Assembly: GCA_021781835.1 (NCBI GenBank)
Contig: JAJXWD010000005.1
Location: forward strand, 57,896-121,895
Direction of reading: 5' to 3'
DNA from: Pseudomonadota bacterium
Lineage (GTDB): Bacteria > Pseudomonadota > Alphaproteobacteria > Acetobacterales > Acetobacteraceae
Length of the DNA stretch: 64,000 nucleotides
Positions within the stretch are counted from its first letter, which is position 1. The number at the start of each line of letters is the position of its first letter. Below the pieces are notes generated by a model. That model searched no databases and was not told the origin of the DNA. It saw only the letters and a program-made list of their open reading frames with translations. The position numbers and the translations under genes are program-made. Of this stretch, positions 29,321 through 38,410 are shown one piece after another.

Positions 29321-29522
29321 GGTTGGTGTGCTCCCCAAGGGGGCGCTGCCCCCCTGGACCCCCTGCCAGGGGCCGAGCCCCTGGACCTCAATAATCGGCT
29401 TGTCCTGGGTACCCCCCTTGTGGGGGTACCCAGGACAAGCCGGGTGGGTTCCAAGGGCCTCTCGGCCCTTGGCGGGGGATCCAAGGGGGCAGAGCCCCCT
29501 TGGGGAGCGCACAAACCCATGG
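29321..29522. repeat. Composite palindromic intergenic element A
   Basis: Fills the whole gap between rluB and rsmD. The outer arms (CTCCCCAAGGGGGCGCTGCC and, inverted, the CCAAGGGGGCAGAGCCCCC side) are mutual reverse complements. Inside are CCAGGGGCCGAGCCCCTGG, a central perfect hairpin (GGCTTGTCCTGGGTACCCCC / GGGGGTACCCAGGACAAGCC) and CCAAGGGCCTCTCGGCCCTTGG. It abuts the rluB stop and the rsmD start directly. The same sequence family recurs at 38411-38632. Confidence 0.85.
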
Positions 29523-30263
29523 TCATTTGCCGCGCAGGAACGGGATTTGTTCGCGCAGGATTTTGCCGTTGACTTCCTCGACGGCGCCGCGCGGCAGGTT
29601 GCCGAGTTGGAAGGGGCCGTAGGCGACGCGGATGAGGCGGGTGACGGGCAAAGCGAGGGCTTGCATGACGCGGCGGATTTCGCGGTTTTTGCCTTCCTTG
29701 AGGCTCATATGCAGCCAGGTGTTGGAGCGTTGGACGGAGTCTATGCCGGCGGTGATGGGGCCGTATTTGACGCCTTCGACGGTGATGCCGTTTTCCAGGC
29801 GTTTGAGCACTTCGGGGTTAACGCCGCCATGGACGCGCACGCGGTAACGGCGCAGCCAGCCGGTGGTGGGGAGTTCGAGCTCGCGGGCGAGGGCGCCGTC
29901 GTTGGTAAGCAGCAGCAGGCCTTCGGAGGTGAGGTCGAGGCGGCCGACGGAGATGACGCGGGGCATGTCCTCGGGCAATTTTTCGAAGACGGTTGGGCGG
30001 CCCTCGGGGTCTTTGTGGGTGGTCACCAGGCCGTCGGGCTTGTGGTAGCGCCAAAGGCGCGTGCGCTCGGGCTCGTTGACGGGTTTGCCATCGACCAGCA
30101 CCATGTCGCCGGGTTTGACGAACACGGCGGGGTGGGTGACGGGCTCGTTGTTGAGCTTGACGCGCCCGGCCTCGATCATGGCCTCGGCGTCGCGGCGCGA
30201 GGAGATGCCGGCGCGGGAGAGGAATTTGGCGATGCGCTCGCCGCGGGTTTCGGTGTCACTCAT
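29523..30263 (-). CDS. rluB: Pseudouridine synthase, RluB/RsuA family
   Basis: Converts uridine to pseudouridine in rRNA. The 246-residue protein has an N-terminal S4 RNA-binding domain (RIAKFLSRAGISSRRDAEAMIEAGRVKLN) and the RsuA-family catalytic motif GRLDLTSEGLLLLTNDG with its Asp. The C-terminal KEGKNREIRRVMQAL is also typical. RluB (23S U2605) is the best guess; RsuA or RluE/F cannot be excluded by eye. Its start overlaps the end of the PuuD-like gene by 8 bp. Confidence 0.85.
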   Translation of the reverse strand: MSDTETRGERIAKFLSRAGISSRRDAEAMIEAGRVKLNNEPVTHPAVFVKPGDMVLVDGKPVNEPERTRLWRYHKPDGLVTTHKDPEGRPTVFEKLPEDMPRVISVGRLDLTSEGLLLLTNDGALARELELPTTGWLRRYRVRVHGGVNPEVLKRLENGITVEGVKYGPITAGIDSVQRSNTWLHMSLKEGKNREIRRVMQALALPVTRLIRVAYGPFQLGNLPRGAVEEVNGKILREQIPFLRGK

Positions 30264-30966
30264 GGCAGGCCTGGATGAATGCGGCGTAGAGGGCGTGGTC
30301 GCCTGGATCGACGAAATATTCGGGGTGCCATTGCACGCCGATGCAGAATTTGCGGGAGGGATCCTCGACGCCTTCGATCACGCCGTCGGGGGCGATGGCG
30401 TTGATCTTGGCGTGGCCGTGGCGGCGCACCGCCTGGTGGTGGGAGGAATTGACCTGCATGCGCGCGCCGACAATGGCATGAAGGCGGGTGCCTTGGAGAA
30501 TCTCGACCTCGTGGGCGGGGGCGTAGTGCATGGTTTTCTGCTCATGCTCGAGGCCGGCGGGGAAGGCATCGGGGATGTGCTGGTGGAGCGTGCCGCCGAG
30601 CGCCACGGCCAAAAGCTGCTCGCCGCCGCAAATGCCGAGCACGGGCATGTCGCGCGCCATGGCGCCCTTGAGAAAGGCCAGCTCGGCGGTGGTGCGGTCT
30701 TCCTTGAGGAGCACCGTTTCGTGGCGCTCATGCTCGCCATAGAGGCCGGGATCGACATCGAAAGCGCCGCCGGTGACGATGAGGCCGTCGAGCTGGTCGA
30801 GATACGCGTTGGCCAGGGCGCTGTCGTGCGGGAGGGCGATGGCCAGGCCGCCATGACGGTTCACGGCGTCAAAATAATTCTGGCGCAGCGCGTACCAGGG
30901 GTATTTCGACCAGCCGCCTTCGGGTTCGGCGTCGAGCGTGAGGCCTATGAGCGGGCGTTTTTTCAT
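30256..30966 (-). CDS. Gamma-glutamyl-gamma-aminobutyrate hydrolase family (PuuD-like) peptidase C26
   Basis: A class I amidotransferase-fold hydrolase of 236 residues. The nucleophile lies in GICGGEQ, and the His-Glu pair in VQWHPEYF. GGAFDVDPGLYGE and NSSHHQAV are typical of PuuD, which releases GABA from gamma-glutamyl-GABA in putrescine catabolism. This would complement the glutamine-synthetase-like gene of the polyamine operon at 49.6 kb, but here it sits upstream of rluB, overlapping it by 8 bp. Confidence 0.82.
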   Translation of the reverse strand: MKKRPLIGLTLDAEPEGGWSKYPWYALRQNYFDAVNRHGGLAIALPHDSALANAYLDQLDGLIVTGGAFDVDPGLYGEHERHETVLLKEDRTTAELAFLKGAMARDMPVLGICGGEQLLAVALGGTLHQHIPDAFPAGLEHEQKTMHYAPAHEVEILQGTRLHAIVGARMQVNSSHHQAVRRHGHAKINAIAPDGVIEGVEDPSRKFCIGVQWHPEYFVDPGDHALYAAFIQACHE

Positions 30967-31012
30967 GTTCTCCCCCTAGACCGGCGGGCGGGGGGAATGC
31001 AAACGGAGACGC

Positions 31013-31453
31013 ATGATGGAGCGGGCGATAGAGGCGGCAAAGGCGGCGGGGCGGGCGGGGGAAGTGCCGGTGGGCGCGGTGGTGACCGGACCCGATGGCG
31101 CGGTGCTGGCCGTGGCGGCGAACGAGGTGGAGCGCCGGGCCGACCCGCTGGCCCATGCCGAGATGCTGGCGCTGAGCCAGGCGCGGGCGCTGCGCGGGGG
31201 GAAATATCTCTCGGATTGCGTGCTGACCGTGACGCTGGAGCCGTGCGCGCTGTGCGCCGCCGCCATTGCCGCCTTGCGCGTGGGGCGGCTGGTGTTTGGC
31301 GCCTATGACCCCAAGGGCGGCGCGGTGGAGCATGGGCCGCGCCTGTTTTCGCAGCCGACCATTCACCACCGGCCCGAAATGGTGGGCGGCGTGCGCGAGG
31401 CCGAATGCGCGGCGCTGCTGAAAGAATTTTTCGCGGACCGGCGCGATGCCTGA
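31013..31453 (+). CDS. tadA: tRNA-specific adenosine deaminase / nucleoside deaminase
   Basis: A 146-residue zinc-dependent deaminase that makes the wobble inosine in tRNA-Arg(ACG). The zinc site is complete: HAE (His48, Glu50) and PCALC (Cys78, Cys81). The [14 protein letters not shown] stretch is typical of TadA. MMER allows starts at 31013 or 31016. The gene overlaps rnhB by 8 bp. Confidence 0.88.
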   Translation: MMERAIEAAKAAGRAGEVPVGAVVTGPDGAVLAVAANEVERRADPLAHAEMLALSQARALRGGKYLSDCVLTVTLEPCALCAAAIAALRVGRLVFGAYDPKGGAVEHGPRLFSQPTIHHRPEMVGGVREAECAALLKEFFADRRDA

Positions 31454-32033
31454 TCTGAGCTTTGAGCAGGCCGTGGGCGGGATTGTGGCCGGGGTGGATG
31501 AGGTGGGGCGCGGGCCGCTGGCCGGGCCGGTGGTGGCCGCGGCGGTGATTTTGCCAAGCCGCCTTGGCCTGCTCGCGGATCTGCTCGATGATTCGAAGAA
31601 GCTCTCTGGGGCCAGGCGGGCCAGGGCTTATCAGGCCTTGAGGGCGGCGGGCGCGGTGATTGGGGTGGGGGCGGCGTCGGTTTCCGAGATCGGGCGGCTG
31701 AATATTTTATGGGCCTCGATGCTGGCGATGGAGCGGGCGGTTTTGAAGCTGAGCGTGGCGCCGACGCATTTGCTGGTGGATGGCAACCGCGCGCCGCGCA
31801 CGGCCATTGCCGCCACCTGCGTGGTGAAGGGGGATGCGCGGTCTTTTTCGATCGCGGCGGCGTCGATCGTGGCCAAGGAGATACGCGACCGGCTGATGAG
31901 GCAGCTCGATGCGCGCCACCCCGGCTATGGCTGGGCCGGCAATGCCGGCTACCCCGCCCCCGCCCACCGCGCGGCGATTTTGCGGCTGGGGCCGACAAAG
32001 CACCATCGGGCGGGATTTGGCAGCCTGCTGTGA
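31446..32033 (+). CDS. rnhB: Ribonuclease HII
   Basis: Removes RNA from RNA-DNA hybrids and misincorporated ribonucleotides. The 195-residue enzyme has the active-site [14 protein letters not shown] (Asp18, Glu19), [23 protein letters not shown] (third acidic residue) and the C-terminal [18 protein letters not shown]. Overlaps tadA by 8 bp. Confidence 0.94.
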   Translation: MPDLSFEQAVGGIVAGVDEVGRGPLAGPVVAAAVILPSRLGLLADLLDDSKKLSGARRARAYQALRAAGAVIGVGAASVSEIGRLNILWASMLAMERAVLKLSVAPTHLLVDGNRAPRTAIAATCVVKGDARSFSIAAASIVAKEIRDRLMRQLDARHPGYGWAGNAGYPAPAHRAAILRLGPTKHHRAGFGSLL

Positions 32034-32089
32034 GGACATGACGATAAATCTTGCCAGATCATGAACTGGCCGCTAGGGGGGCGGCAGAT

Positions 32090-32258
32090 GATGGTGGCCC
32101 TGGAAGCAGGGCTGAAACGGGAACGGGGTTGGGCAGGTGCCCGGCAAGCCCCGGCTGCCCCCGCAACTGTGAACGGCGAGCAACACCCCCTTGGCCATTG
32201 CGGCGACGCGAGAAGGCGGGGTGAGGCGGCGACCCGTGAGCCAGGAGACCGGCCCTCA
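32090..32258 (+). ncRNA. Cobalamin (B12) riboswitch
   Basis: Upstream of btuB. Class I cobalamin aptamer hallmarks appear in order: GGTGGCCCTGGAAGCAGGGC, GGGAACGGGGT, the core B12 box (GGCTGCCCCCGCAACTGTGA), CCATTG, and GACCCGTGAGCCAGGAGACC. Binding of adenosylcobalamin would repress the transporter downstream. Confidence 0.92.
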
Positions 32259-32293
32259 TCGAGACTTTTGCGCTGAGCTGGGCGGGGTGCACC

Positions 32294-32334
32294 AGCGATG
32301 AAGGGGTGAAGCCCCCGAGCCGATGTCGCTTTTT
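32294..32334 (+). terminator. Putative riboswitch expression-platform terminator
   Basis: AGCGA ... TCGCT encloses a GGGG-TGAA-CCCC inner stem and is followed by TTTTT, 36 bp after the aptamer and 43 bp before the chosen btuB start. It could be the terminator controlled by B12 binding; sequestration of the ribosome-binding site is the alternative. Confidence 0.45.
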
Positions 32335-32376
32335 AAAAACGGGTGGCGATGGCCGCCCCAAGCGATGGGGGCAGAC

Positions 32377-34350
32377 ATGCTCAGATTGCGTTTATTGTTT
32401 CTGGTTTCCCTCTCGGCGCTGGCCGTGCGGGCGGCCCATGCCGATGATTCACCCATTACCGTGACCGCCACGCGCGTGGCGAGCCCGGCCGACAAGGTGC
32501 CGGCCAGCGTTACCATTCTCACCCGCAAGGATTTTGCCGCCAAGGGCGCGACCACCCTGGCCCAGGCGCTGACCGGCGTGCCGGGGGTGAATGTGGTGCA
32601 GGCGGGCGGGGATGGCGGGCAGACCAGCCTGTTCATGCGCGGCACCGGGTCCTCGGACGTGCTGGTGCTGCAAGACGGCGTGCCGGTGAACGACCCGGTG
32701 AGCGCCAACGGCGAATATAATTTCGGCACGCTCACGCTCGACGATATCGAGGAGATCGAGATCATCCGCGGGCCGCTGGCCGCGCAATATGGCTCGAGCG
32801 CGCTGGGCGGGGTGATCAACATCATCACCAAGCGCGGCACGCGCCCCAACAGCACCAGCGTGACCCTGGCCGGCGGGTTTCCGCTCCAGGGGCGGGTGAG
32901 CGCCCAGACCTCGGGCGTGCGCGGGCCGCTCGATTACGCGCTGACCGGCGCGCTGGCGGGCGAGGAAGGGTTTGACAACACGCCCCAGCGCATGACCAGC
33001 GTTTACGCCAACCACCGCGATGCCTACCGCTCGAAGATGGCCTCTTTGCAGCTGGGCTATGAGGTGGCGCCCGATACCCGGGTTTATGCCATCCTGCGCG
33101 GGCAAAGCACCCATTCGGCGTTTCCCGACCTTGGCTATCCGGTGTTTGACGACCCCAACCAGACCGACGACATCGCGCAATATTTCGGCAAGCTCGGCGT
33201 GTCCTCGACCCTCGCCGGGGGGCGCTGGCAGACCGGCCTGTTCGTGGCGCGGCTCGATTCGCAGACGCATTACCAGAATATTTACGACGCCACCGACCCG
33301 AACGGCATGGCGATCAATGAGCTCGATGCCGGCGGGCGGACGGATGCGCAATGGAACAACAGCTACCGCCTGCCCGATGCCGGCGCGCTGCGCTTCACCA
33401 CCCTCACCTTCGGCGCCGAATATGCCGACAACACGGCGCGGGAAAAATCCTTCAGCTCCTATTTCGGCTATCCGTACAATACCTTCGTCCATGCCAGCCA
33501 GCATGAATGGGCCGGACATGCGGGCGTGCAGACGACCATCGCCAACCGGCTGATCATGACCGGGGCGCTGCGCGACGACGCGGTTTCGGGCTATGGCAAT
33601 GCCGCCACCTGGCAGCTGGGCAGCGTGCTCGAGCTGCCAGAAATCGATGCGCGGCTGAAAGCCTCGGCGGGCACCGGGTTCGAGGCGCCCTCGCTGTTCG
33701 ATCTGCACTACACCGCCTATTCGGGCGGCGCGCTGGTGGATTTCGGCAACCCCGCGCTGCGCCCGGAATATTCGCTCGGCTGGCAGGTGGGGCCGGAATT
33801 CTCCCTGCCGCTGTTTGGCCGCGACGATGGCGCCGATCTGTCGGTGACCTATTTCGCCAGCGACATGCGCGATTTGATCGTGAGCGTGCCGGTGGGGAGC
33901 TTTTACACGGAAGCCAACGTGTACCGGGCCCATATCTCGGGCGTGGAAAACAGCCTGACGCTGCGCCCCTGGCGCTGGCTGACGGCAAATGTGAACTACA
34001 CCTATACCCATATCGACTCAGCCGATGAAAGCGCGCGGCTGCGCCGGCCGACCAGCCAGGCCGGGGCCAGCCTGACCGTTACCCCCCTGCCCCGCCTGAG
34101 CGTGACCGCCAATGTTGATTATACCGGGCGGTTTTTGGATTATGTGTATGACAATAACGGCTACCCGCTGGGGGTGCGCAGCTCGAACCCCGGCACGGTG
34201 GTCAATCTGGCGGCGCGCTATGATATCAATGCGCGCTTCACCGGGTTTGTCTCGGCGCTCAACCTGTTTGATTCGCGCTTTGAGCCGGTGAACGGCTACC
34301 AGATCAACGGGCCTTCGGTGCTGTTTGGCATTACCGCCCGGACGGAGTGA
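32377..34350 (+). CDS. btuB: TonB-dependent outer-membrane vitamin B12 receptor
   Basis: Imports cobalamin across the outer membrane using TonB energy. I start at 32377 (MLRLRLLFLVSL), which gives a proper Sec signal ending at AHA; the track start adds 18 residues translated from riboswitch sequence. Just after cleavage comes a TonB box (PITVTATRV), then the plug domain (MRGTGSSDVLVLQDGVPVNDP, IEIIRGPLAAQYGSSALGGVINIITK) and a 22-strand-type barrel ending in a C-terminal aromatic-rich strand. 657 residues. The upstream B12 riboswitch confirms the substrate. Confidence 0.92.
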   Translation: MLRLRLLFLVSLSALAVRAAHADDSPITVTATRVASPADKVPASVTILTRKDFAAKGATTLAQALTGVPGVNVVQAGGDGGQTSLFMRGTGSSDVLVLQDGVPVNDPVSANGEYNFGTLTLDDIEEIEIIRGPLAAQYGSSALGGVINIITKRGTRPNSTSVTLAGGFPLQGRVSAQTSGVRGPLDYALTGALAGEEGFDNTPQRMTSVYANHRDAYRSKMASLQLGYEVAPDTRVYAILRGQSTHSAFPDLGYPVFDDPNQTDDIAQYFGKLGVSSTLAGGRWQTGLFVARLDSQTHYQNIYDATDPNGMAINELDAGGRTDAQWNNSYRLPDAGALRFTTLTFGAEYADNTAREKSFSSYFGYPYNTFVHASQHEWAGHAGVQTTIANRLIMTGALRDDAVSGYGNAATWQLGSVLELPEIDARLKASAGTGFEAPSLFDLHYTAYSGGALVDFGNPALRPEYSLGWQVGPEFSLPLFGRDDGADLSVTYFASDMRDLIVSVPVGSFYTEANVYRAHISGVENSLTLRPWRWLTANVNYTYTHIDSADESARLRRPTSQAGASLTVTPLPRLSVTANVDYTGRFLDYVYDNNGYPLGVRSSNPGTVVNLAARYDINARFTGFVSALNLFDSRFEPVNGYQINGPSVLFGITARTE

Positions 34351-34355
34351 CAAGC

Positions 34356-34387
34356 CGCGCCCGCCCCGCGCGGGGTGGGCGCGTTTT
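34356..34387 (+). terminator. Rho-independent terminator after btuB
   Basis: CGCGCCCGCCCC pairs with GGGGTGGGCGCG over a 4-nt loop, followed by TTTT. It begins 6 bp after the btuB stop and separates it from the metal exporter gene. Confidence 0.65.
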
Positions 34388-34447
34388 CATGGAAGCGTTG
34401 CAGCAGGGTCATAGGATGGACCGCACGGCTTTGGTAGCAACAAGACA

Positions 34448-35347
34448 ATGAGACTGGCTGTGAAAATCGCGCTTGGAAGCATTCTGGTCGGCGGCGCCGT
34501 GTTTGGCGCCAAGCTGGCGGCGGCGCATGTCAGCCACTCGACCGCGCTGTTTTCGGACGCGCTGGAGGCGATGGTCAATGTCGCCTCGTCGCTGCTGGCG
34601 CTCTATGCTCTGATTTTGGGCGCCAAGCCGGCCGATCAGGTGCATAATTACGGCCATGCCAAGGCCGAGCTGATCTCGGCGGTGGCCACGGGGGCGATGA
34701 TTTTGATCGCCGCCATGCTGATTTTCCAGCGCGCCATGGCCACGGTGGTGCACCCGCCCGCGCTTGAGCCGCTGACGGGCGGGCTGGGGGTGGGCTTGGC
34801 GCTCAACGGGGTGGCGGGGGCGATCAACGGCCTCTGGGCCATGATGCTGATGCGCGTGGGGCGGGCGCATAAATCTCCCGCGCTGGTGGCCGACGGCAAG
34901 CATCTGCTCTCCGACCTCATCACCACCATCGGCATTCTGGCGGCGCTGCTGCTGGCCTCGTTTCTGCACATGCCGGTGCTGGACCCGGTGGTGGCGCTGC
35001 TGATCGCGGTGCAGATCGCCTGGATCGGCGGGCATACGGTGATGGACAGCCTCTCGGGGTTGATGGACCGCGCGCCGCCGCCCGATATGCAAGAGCGCAT
35101 ACAGGCGGCCGTGCGCGAACATGCCACGGGCGCCATCGAGGCGCATGATCTGCGCATACGCGAGGTGGGCGCCGCCGGGTTTTTGGAGTTTCACCTGGTG
35201 GTGCCGGGCGAAATGAGCGTGAATGACTCGCACGCCATTTGCGACCGGATAGAAGCCGCGCTGAAACAGGAAATGCCGGGGGTGGTTATCACCATCCATG
35301 TCGAGCCGCCGGAGAAGGCGAAAACGGACGGGGCGATCGTGCCGTAG
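34448..35347 (+). CDS. Cation diffusion facilitator (CDF) metal exporter
   Basis: A 299-residue inner-membrane antiporter exporting Zn, Fe, Co or Mn. Six hydrophobic segments with the CDF metal-site pattern in TM2 (HSTALFSDALEAMVNV) and TM5 (ADGKHLLSDLITT) and the loop DQVHNYGHAKAE. The C-terminal cytoplasmic domain has HDLRIREVG and HVEPPEKA. Metal specificity cannot be read from sequence alone. It follows btuB by 97 bp after a terminator, so a cobalt link is tempting but not shown. Its stop codon lies inside the first unit of a tandem repeat. Confidence 0.88.
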   Translation: MRLAVKIALGSILVGGAVFGAKLAAAHVSHSTALFSDALEAMVNVASSLLALYALILGAKPADQVHNYGHAKAELISAVATGAMILIAAMLIFQRAMATVVHPPALEPLTGGLGVGLALNGVAGAINGLWAMMLMRVGRAHKSPALVADGKHLLSDLITTIGILAALLLASFLHMPVLDPVVALLIAVQIAWIGGHTVMDSLSGLMDRAPPPDMQERIQAAVREHATGAIEAHDLRIREVGAAGFLEFHLVVPGEMSVNDSHAICDRIEAALKQEMPGVVITIHVEPPEKAKTDGAIVP

Positions 35348-35460
35348 GCGCGTCTTTAAGCATCGTGCCGTAGGCGCGTCGCTAAACATCGTGCCGTAAG
35401 GCGCGTCTTTAAACATCCTGCCGTAGGCGCGTCGCTAAACATCCTGCCGTGAGGCGCGTT
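35336..35460. repeat. Five-unit 26-27-bp tandem repeat
   Basis: Units of the form ATCGTGCCGTAGGCGCGTC followed by TTTAAGC or GCTAAAC. Units 1 and 3 share CTTTAA, units 2 and 4 share GCTAAA, and the fifth is partial. The first unit contains the last three codons and the TAG of the CDF gene. There are no spacers, so it is not a CRISPR array. Confidence 0.92.
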
Positions 35461-35474
35461 TCAGCTACCCGCGG

Positions 35475-36353
35475 CTATGGGCCGCCCTCGATGACGCGCG
35501 GCAGGCCCTCATAGACATGAGGCAGGCCGGGCGGCGGCGCGCCGGGGGGCTCGTTGAGCGCATAGACATGCACCGCGCGGGCGGCGGCGGTTTGGAGCAC
35601 GACATTGCCGTCTGGCACGGGGGCGCTGGCCGGGGTCAGGCCGCTGGGGCCGGGGCCGGTGAGGGTGGCGAGGTCGAGCGGCATGTTGCCCATGCGCCGC
35701 CAGGCCGCCAGCACCAGGCGCTGATAGGGCAGGCCGAGATCGGGGGAGGCGGAGTGGTAATCGGCGATGGCCGTGGCCCAGCTGCCGGTCTGGCCCTGGA
35801 GCTGGACCAGGAAGCGGGCGGCGTAATCGGCGTTTTGGGCGGGGTCGAAGGCGTCATCGAGGCTGGCGAATGCCTCGGGGTGGGCTTGCAGGCTGACCTG
35901 GAAGCAACCGACATCGACATCGTGCGCCCCCGAGGACAAGGCCAGGCGGGCATAGGCGATGGCCGCCGGCTTGGAGGCGAAATACCGGCCTTGGCCATCG
36001 GCGTTCACGGTCCAGGGCCAGGGGGCAACGCGGCCGGTGAGGGCATCGGCGCGGCCGGATTCGACATCGCCGATCGAGATGAGCAGGTTGGCGGGCAGGC
36101 CATGGGCCTTTTCGGCCTGCTGGCCGGCGGCGGCGCACAAGGCTTCATCGGGGCCGGAAACCGGGGCGATGTCGCCCGCCGGCGGCAGGCCCGCGCGGCG
36201 CGTGAACGCGGGCAGCGCCACGGGACCATCGGGGCCGAAAATCAGCTCAGGCCCGGCCATGGTGAGCGCGTAGACGCGCGGCAGCTCGGCGGCCCCTACC
36301 GCCTGCCCGCTCACCACGCCCAGCACCACCGCCAAAATAAGCCGCAATTTCAA
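35475..36353 (-). CDS. Lytic transglycosylase (SLT domain) family secreted protein
   Basis: A 292-residue exported protein with a signal peptide (MKLRLILAVVLGVVSGQAVGA). A goose-lysozyme-like SLT domain (residues ~75-205) follows. The catalytic Glu is in ISIGDVESGRAD, then DVDVGCFQVSLQAHPEAF and the FDPAQNADYAARFLVQL helix usual in SLT enzymes. It would cleave the MurNAc-GlcNAc bond in peptidoglycan. The C-terminal ~80 residues are Pro-rich and unrecognised. Confidence 0.8.
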   Translation of the reverse strand: MKLRLILAVVLGVVSGQAVGAAELPRVYALTMAGPELIFGPDGPVALPAFTRRAGLPPAGDIAPVSGPDEALCAAAGQQAEKAHGLPANLLISIGDVESGRADALTGRVAPWPWTVNADGQGRYFASKPAAIAYARLALSSGAHDVDVGCFQVSLQAHPEAFASLDDAFDPAQNADYAARFLVQLQGQTGSWATAIADYHSASPDLGLPYQRLVLAAWRRMGNMPLDLATLTGPGPSGLTPASAPVPDGNVVLQTAAARAVHVYALNEPPGAPPPGLPHVYEGLPRVIEGGP

Positions 36354-36567
36354 CCCTCAATTGGTTCCTGGCCGGTATTACACCCAATTCATGCGCGAGC
36401 GCGAGGGTTTAATGCCGCGCGGGCCTGCCGTGCGCGGCCAAATTATAGCTCGCTTTTGCGGCGCAATATGGCTATGGGAGGCGCAAATCATCAACGGACC
36501 ATCGGGCCGGGCCGGACATCTCTGGTGTCGCGGGCTGGTTTTGCTGTTCCAAACCTTGGGTAATTTC

Positions 36568-38403
36568 ATGTCCGCGCCGAAAATCCGCAACATTGCCATT
36601 ATCGCCCACGTTGACCATGGCAAGACCACGCTGACCGACCAGCTCCTCAAGCAGTCCGGCGCCTTTGCCGCCCACCAGGCCGTGGCCGAGCGCGCGCTCG
36701 ACCGCAATGACCTGGAAAAGGAGCGCGGCATCACCATTTTGGCGAAAGTGGCCTCGGTGGTGTGGAACGATACCCGCATCAACATCGTCGACACCCCCGG
36801 CCACGCCGATTTCGGCGGCGAGGTCGAGCGTATCCTCTCGATGGTGGACGGCGCCGTGCTGCTGGTGGACGCCGCCGAGGGCGTGCTGCCGCAGACCAAG
36901 TTCGTGCTCGGCAAGGCGCTGGCGCGCGGGCTGCGGCCGATGGTCGTGGTCAACAAGATCGACCGTGGCGATGCCCGCCCCGACGATGTGCATAACGAAA
37001 TCTTCGACCTGTTCGCGGCACTCGGCGCCAATGAGGCGCAGCTCGACTTCCCGACCCTGTTCGCCTCGGGCCGGCAGGGCTGGGCGGTGGCCGATCTCGA
37101 CGAGCCGCGCGAGAATCTGGGGCCGCTCTTTGAGCTGATCCTGCGCCATGTGCCCGCTCCCAACCTCAACACCGATGGCCCCTTCGCCATGGTCGCCACC
37201 ATTTTGGAGAGCGACAACTTTCTGGGCCGCGTGCTGACAGGGCGCGTGGAGCAGGGCCGCGCCACGATGAACATGCCCGTGAAGGTGCTGGGGCTGGATG
37301 GCAAGACCATAGAAACCGGGCGCCTGACCAAGCTGCTCTCCTTCCGCGGCCTGGAGCGCGTGCCGGTGGATGAGGTGCAGGCTGGCGATATCGTCGCCGT
37401 GGCCGGCCTCTCGGACGCCACCATCCCGCACACCATCTGCGCCCCGGAAGTGGCCGAGCCGCTGAAGGCCACGCCCATCGACCCGCCGACCCTCTCGATG
37501 ACTTTCCGCATCAATGACGGCCCGCTCGGCGGCCGCGAGGGCAAGAAGGTCACCTCGCGCCAGATCCGCGACCGTTTGTTCTCGGAAATCGAGGGCAATG
37601 TCGCCATTCAGGTGAAAGTCTCGACCGAAACCGACGCCTTCGAGGTGTTTGGCCGTGGCGAATTGCAACTCGGCGTGCTCATCGAAACCATGCGCCGCGA
37701 GGGCTTTGAGCTGACCATCGGCCGCCCGCGCGTGCTGACCCGCCTGAACGATGAGACCGGCGAGCGCGAGGAGCCTTATGAGGAAGTACTGATCGACGTG
37801 GATGAGCCCTATGCCGGCGCGGTGGTGGAAAAGATGAGCCGCCGCAAGGGCGAGCTGATCGATATCCGCCCCTCTGGCGGTGACAAGCAGCGCCTGACCT
37901 TCAAGATCCCGGCGCGCGGGCTCATCGGCTATCACGGCGAGTTCCTGACCGATACGCGCGGCACCGGCGTGATGAACCGCCTGTTCGCCGGCTACGGCCC
38001 GTGGAAAGGCAAGATCGAGGGCCGCCGCAATGGCGCGCTCATCTCGTCCGAGGACGGCGAGGCCGTGCAGTACGCGCTGTTCTACCTCCAGGAGCGCGGC
38101 GTGCTGTTCGTGAACCCGGGCGAGAAGGTTTATGTGGGCATGATCCTCGGCGAACATTCGCGCGAGAACGACCTCGACGTGAACCCGATCAAGGAAAAGA
38201 AGCTCACCAACATCCGCGCCGCCGGCAAGGACGAGGCCCTGCTGCTGACCCCCCCGCGCCGCATGTCGCTCGAGCAGGCCATCGCTTACATCGAAGACGA
38301 CGAGCTGGTCGAGGTCACCCCCTCCGCCGTCCGTATCCGGAAGCGCTACCTCAACCCCAACGACCGCAAGAAAGCCGAACGCCGCGCCGACGACGCGGCC
38401 TGA
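36568..38403 (+). CDS. typA: Ribosome-binding GTPase TypA/BipA
   Basis: A 611-residue translational GTPase needed for ribosome assembly and stress growth. I start at 36568 (MSAPKIRNIAIIAHVDHGKTTL); the track ORF adds 69 unlikely residues. G1 HVDHGKTT (14-21), G2 region RGITILAK, G3 DTPGHADFGGEVERIL, G4 NKID, then EF-G-like domains II, III and V and the TypA-specific C-terminal domain (PARGLIGYHGEFLTDTRGTG). The 214-bp upstream gap shows no element I can name. Confidence 0.96.
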   Translation: MSAPKIRNIAIIAHVDHGKTTLTDQLLKQSGAFAAHQAVAERALDRNDLEKERGITILAKVASVVWNDTRINIVDTPGHADFGGEVERILSMVDGAVLLVDAAEGVLPQTKFVLGKALARGLRPMVVVNKIDRGDARPDDVHNEIFDLFAALGANEAQLDFPTLFASGRQGWAVADLDEPRENLGPLFELILRHVPAPNLNTDGPFAMVATILESDNFLGRVLTGRVEQGRATMNMPVKVLGLDGKTIETGRLTKLLSFRGLERVPVDEVQAGDIVAVAGLSDATIPHTICAPEVAEPLKATPIDPPTLSMTFRINDGPLGGREGKKVTSRQIRDRLFSEIEGNVAIQVKVSTETDAFEVFGRGELQLGVLIETMRREGFELTIGRPRVLTRLNDETGEREEPYEEVLIDVDEPYAGAVVEKMSRRKGELIDIRPSGGDKQRLTFKIPARGLIGYHGEFLTDTRGTGVMNRLFAGYGPWKGKIEGRRNGALISSEDGEAVQYALFYLQERGVLFVNPGEKVYVGMILGEHSRENDLDVNPIKEKKLTNIRAAGKDEALLLTPPRRMSLEQAIAYIEDDELVEVTPSAVRIRKRYLNPNDRKKAERRADDAA

Positions 38404-38410
38404 TCGTCAG

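Noticed and set aside
28754-29512. Extended N-terminus of RsmD and the adjacent 29317-29526 ORF
   Set aside because: The additional codons are translation of the palindromic intergenic element, not conserved protein.
35336-35460. Possible CRISPR array
   Set aside because: The 26-27-bp units abut directly with no unique spacers and no cas genes are near; it is a tandem repeat.
36354-36567. Upstream extension of TypA
   Set aside because: The 69 additional residues are not conserved and MSAPKIRNIAIIAHVDHGKT is the standard start.
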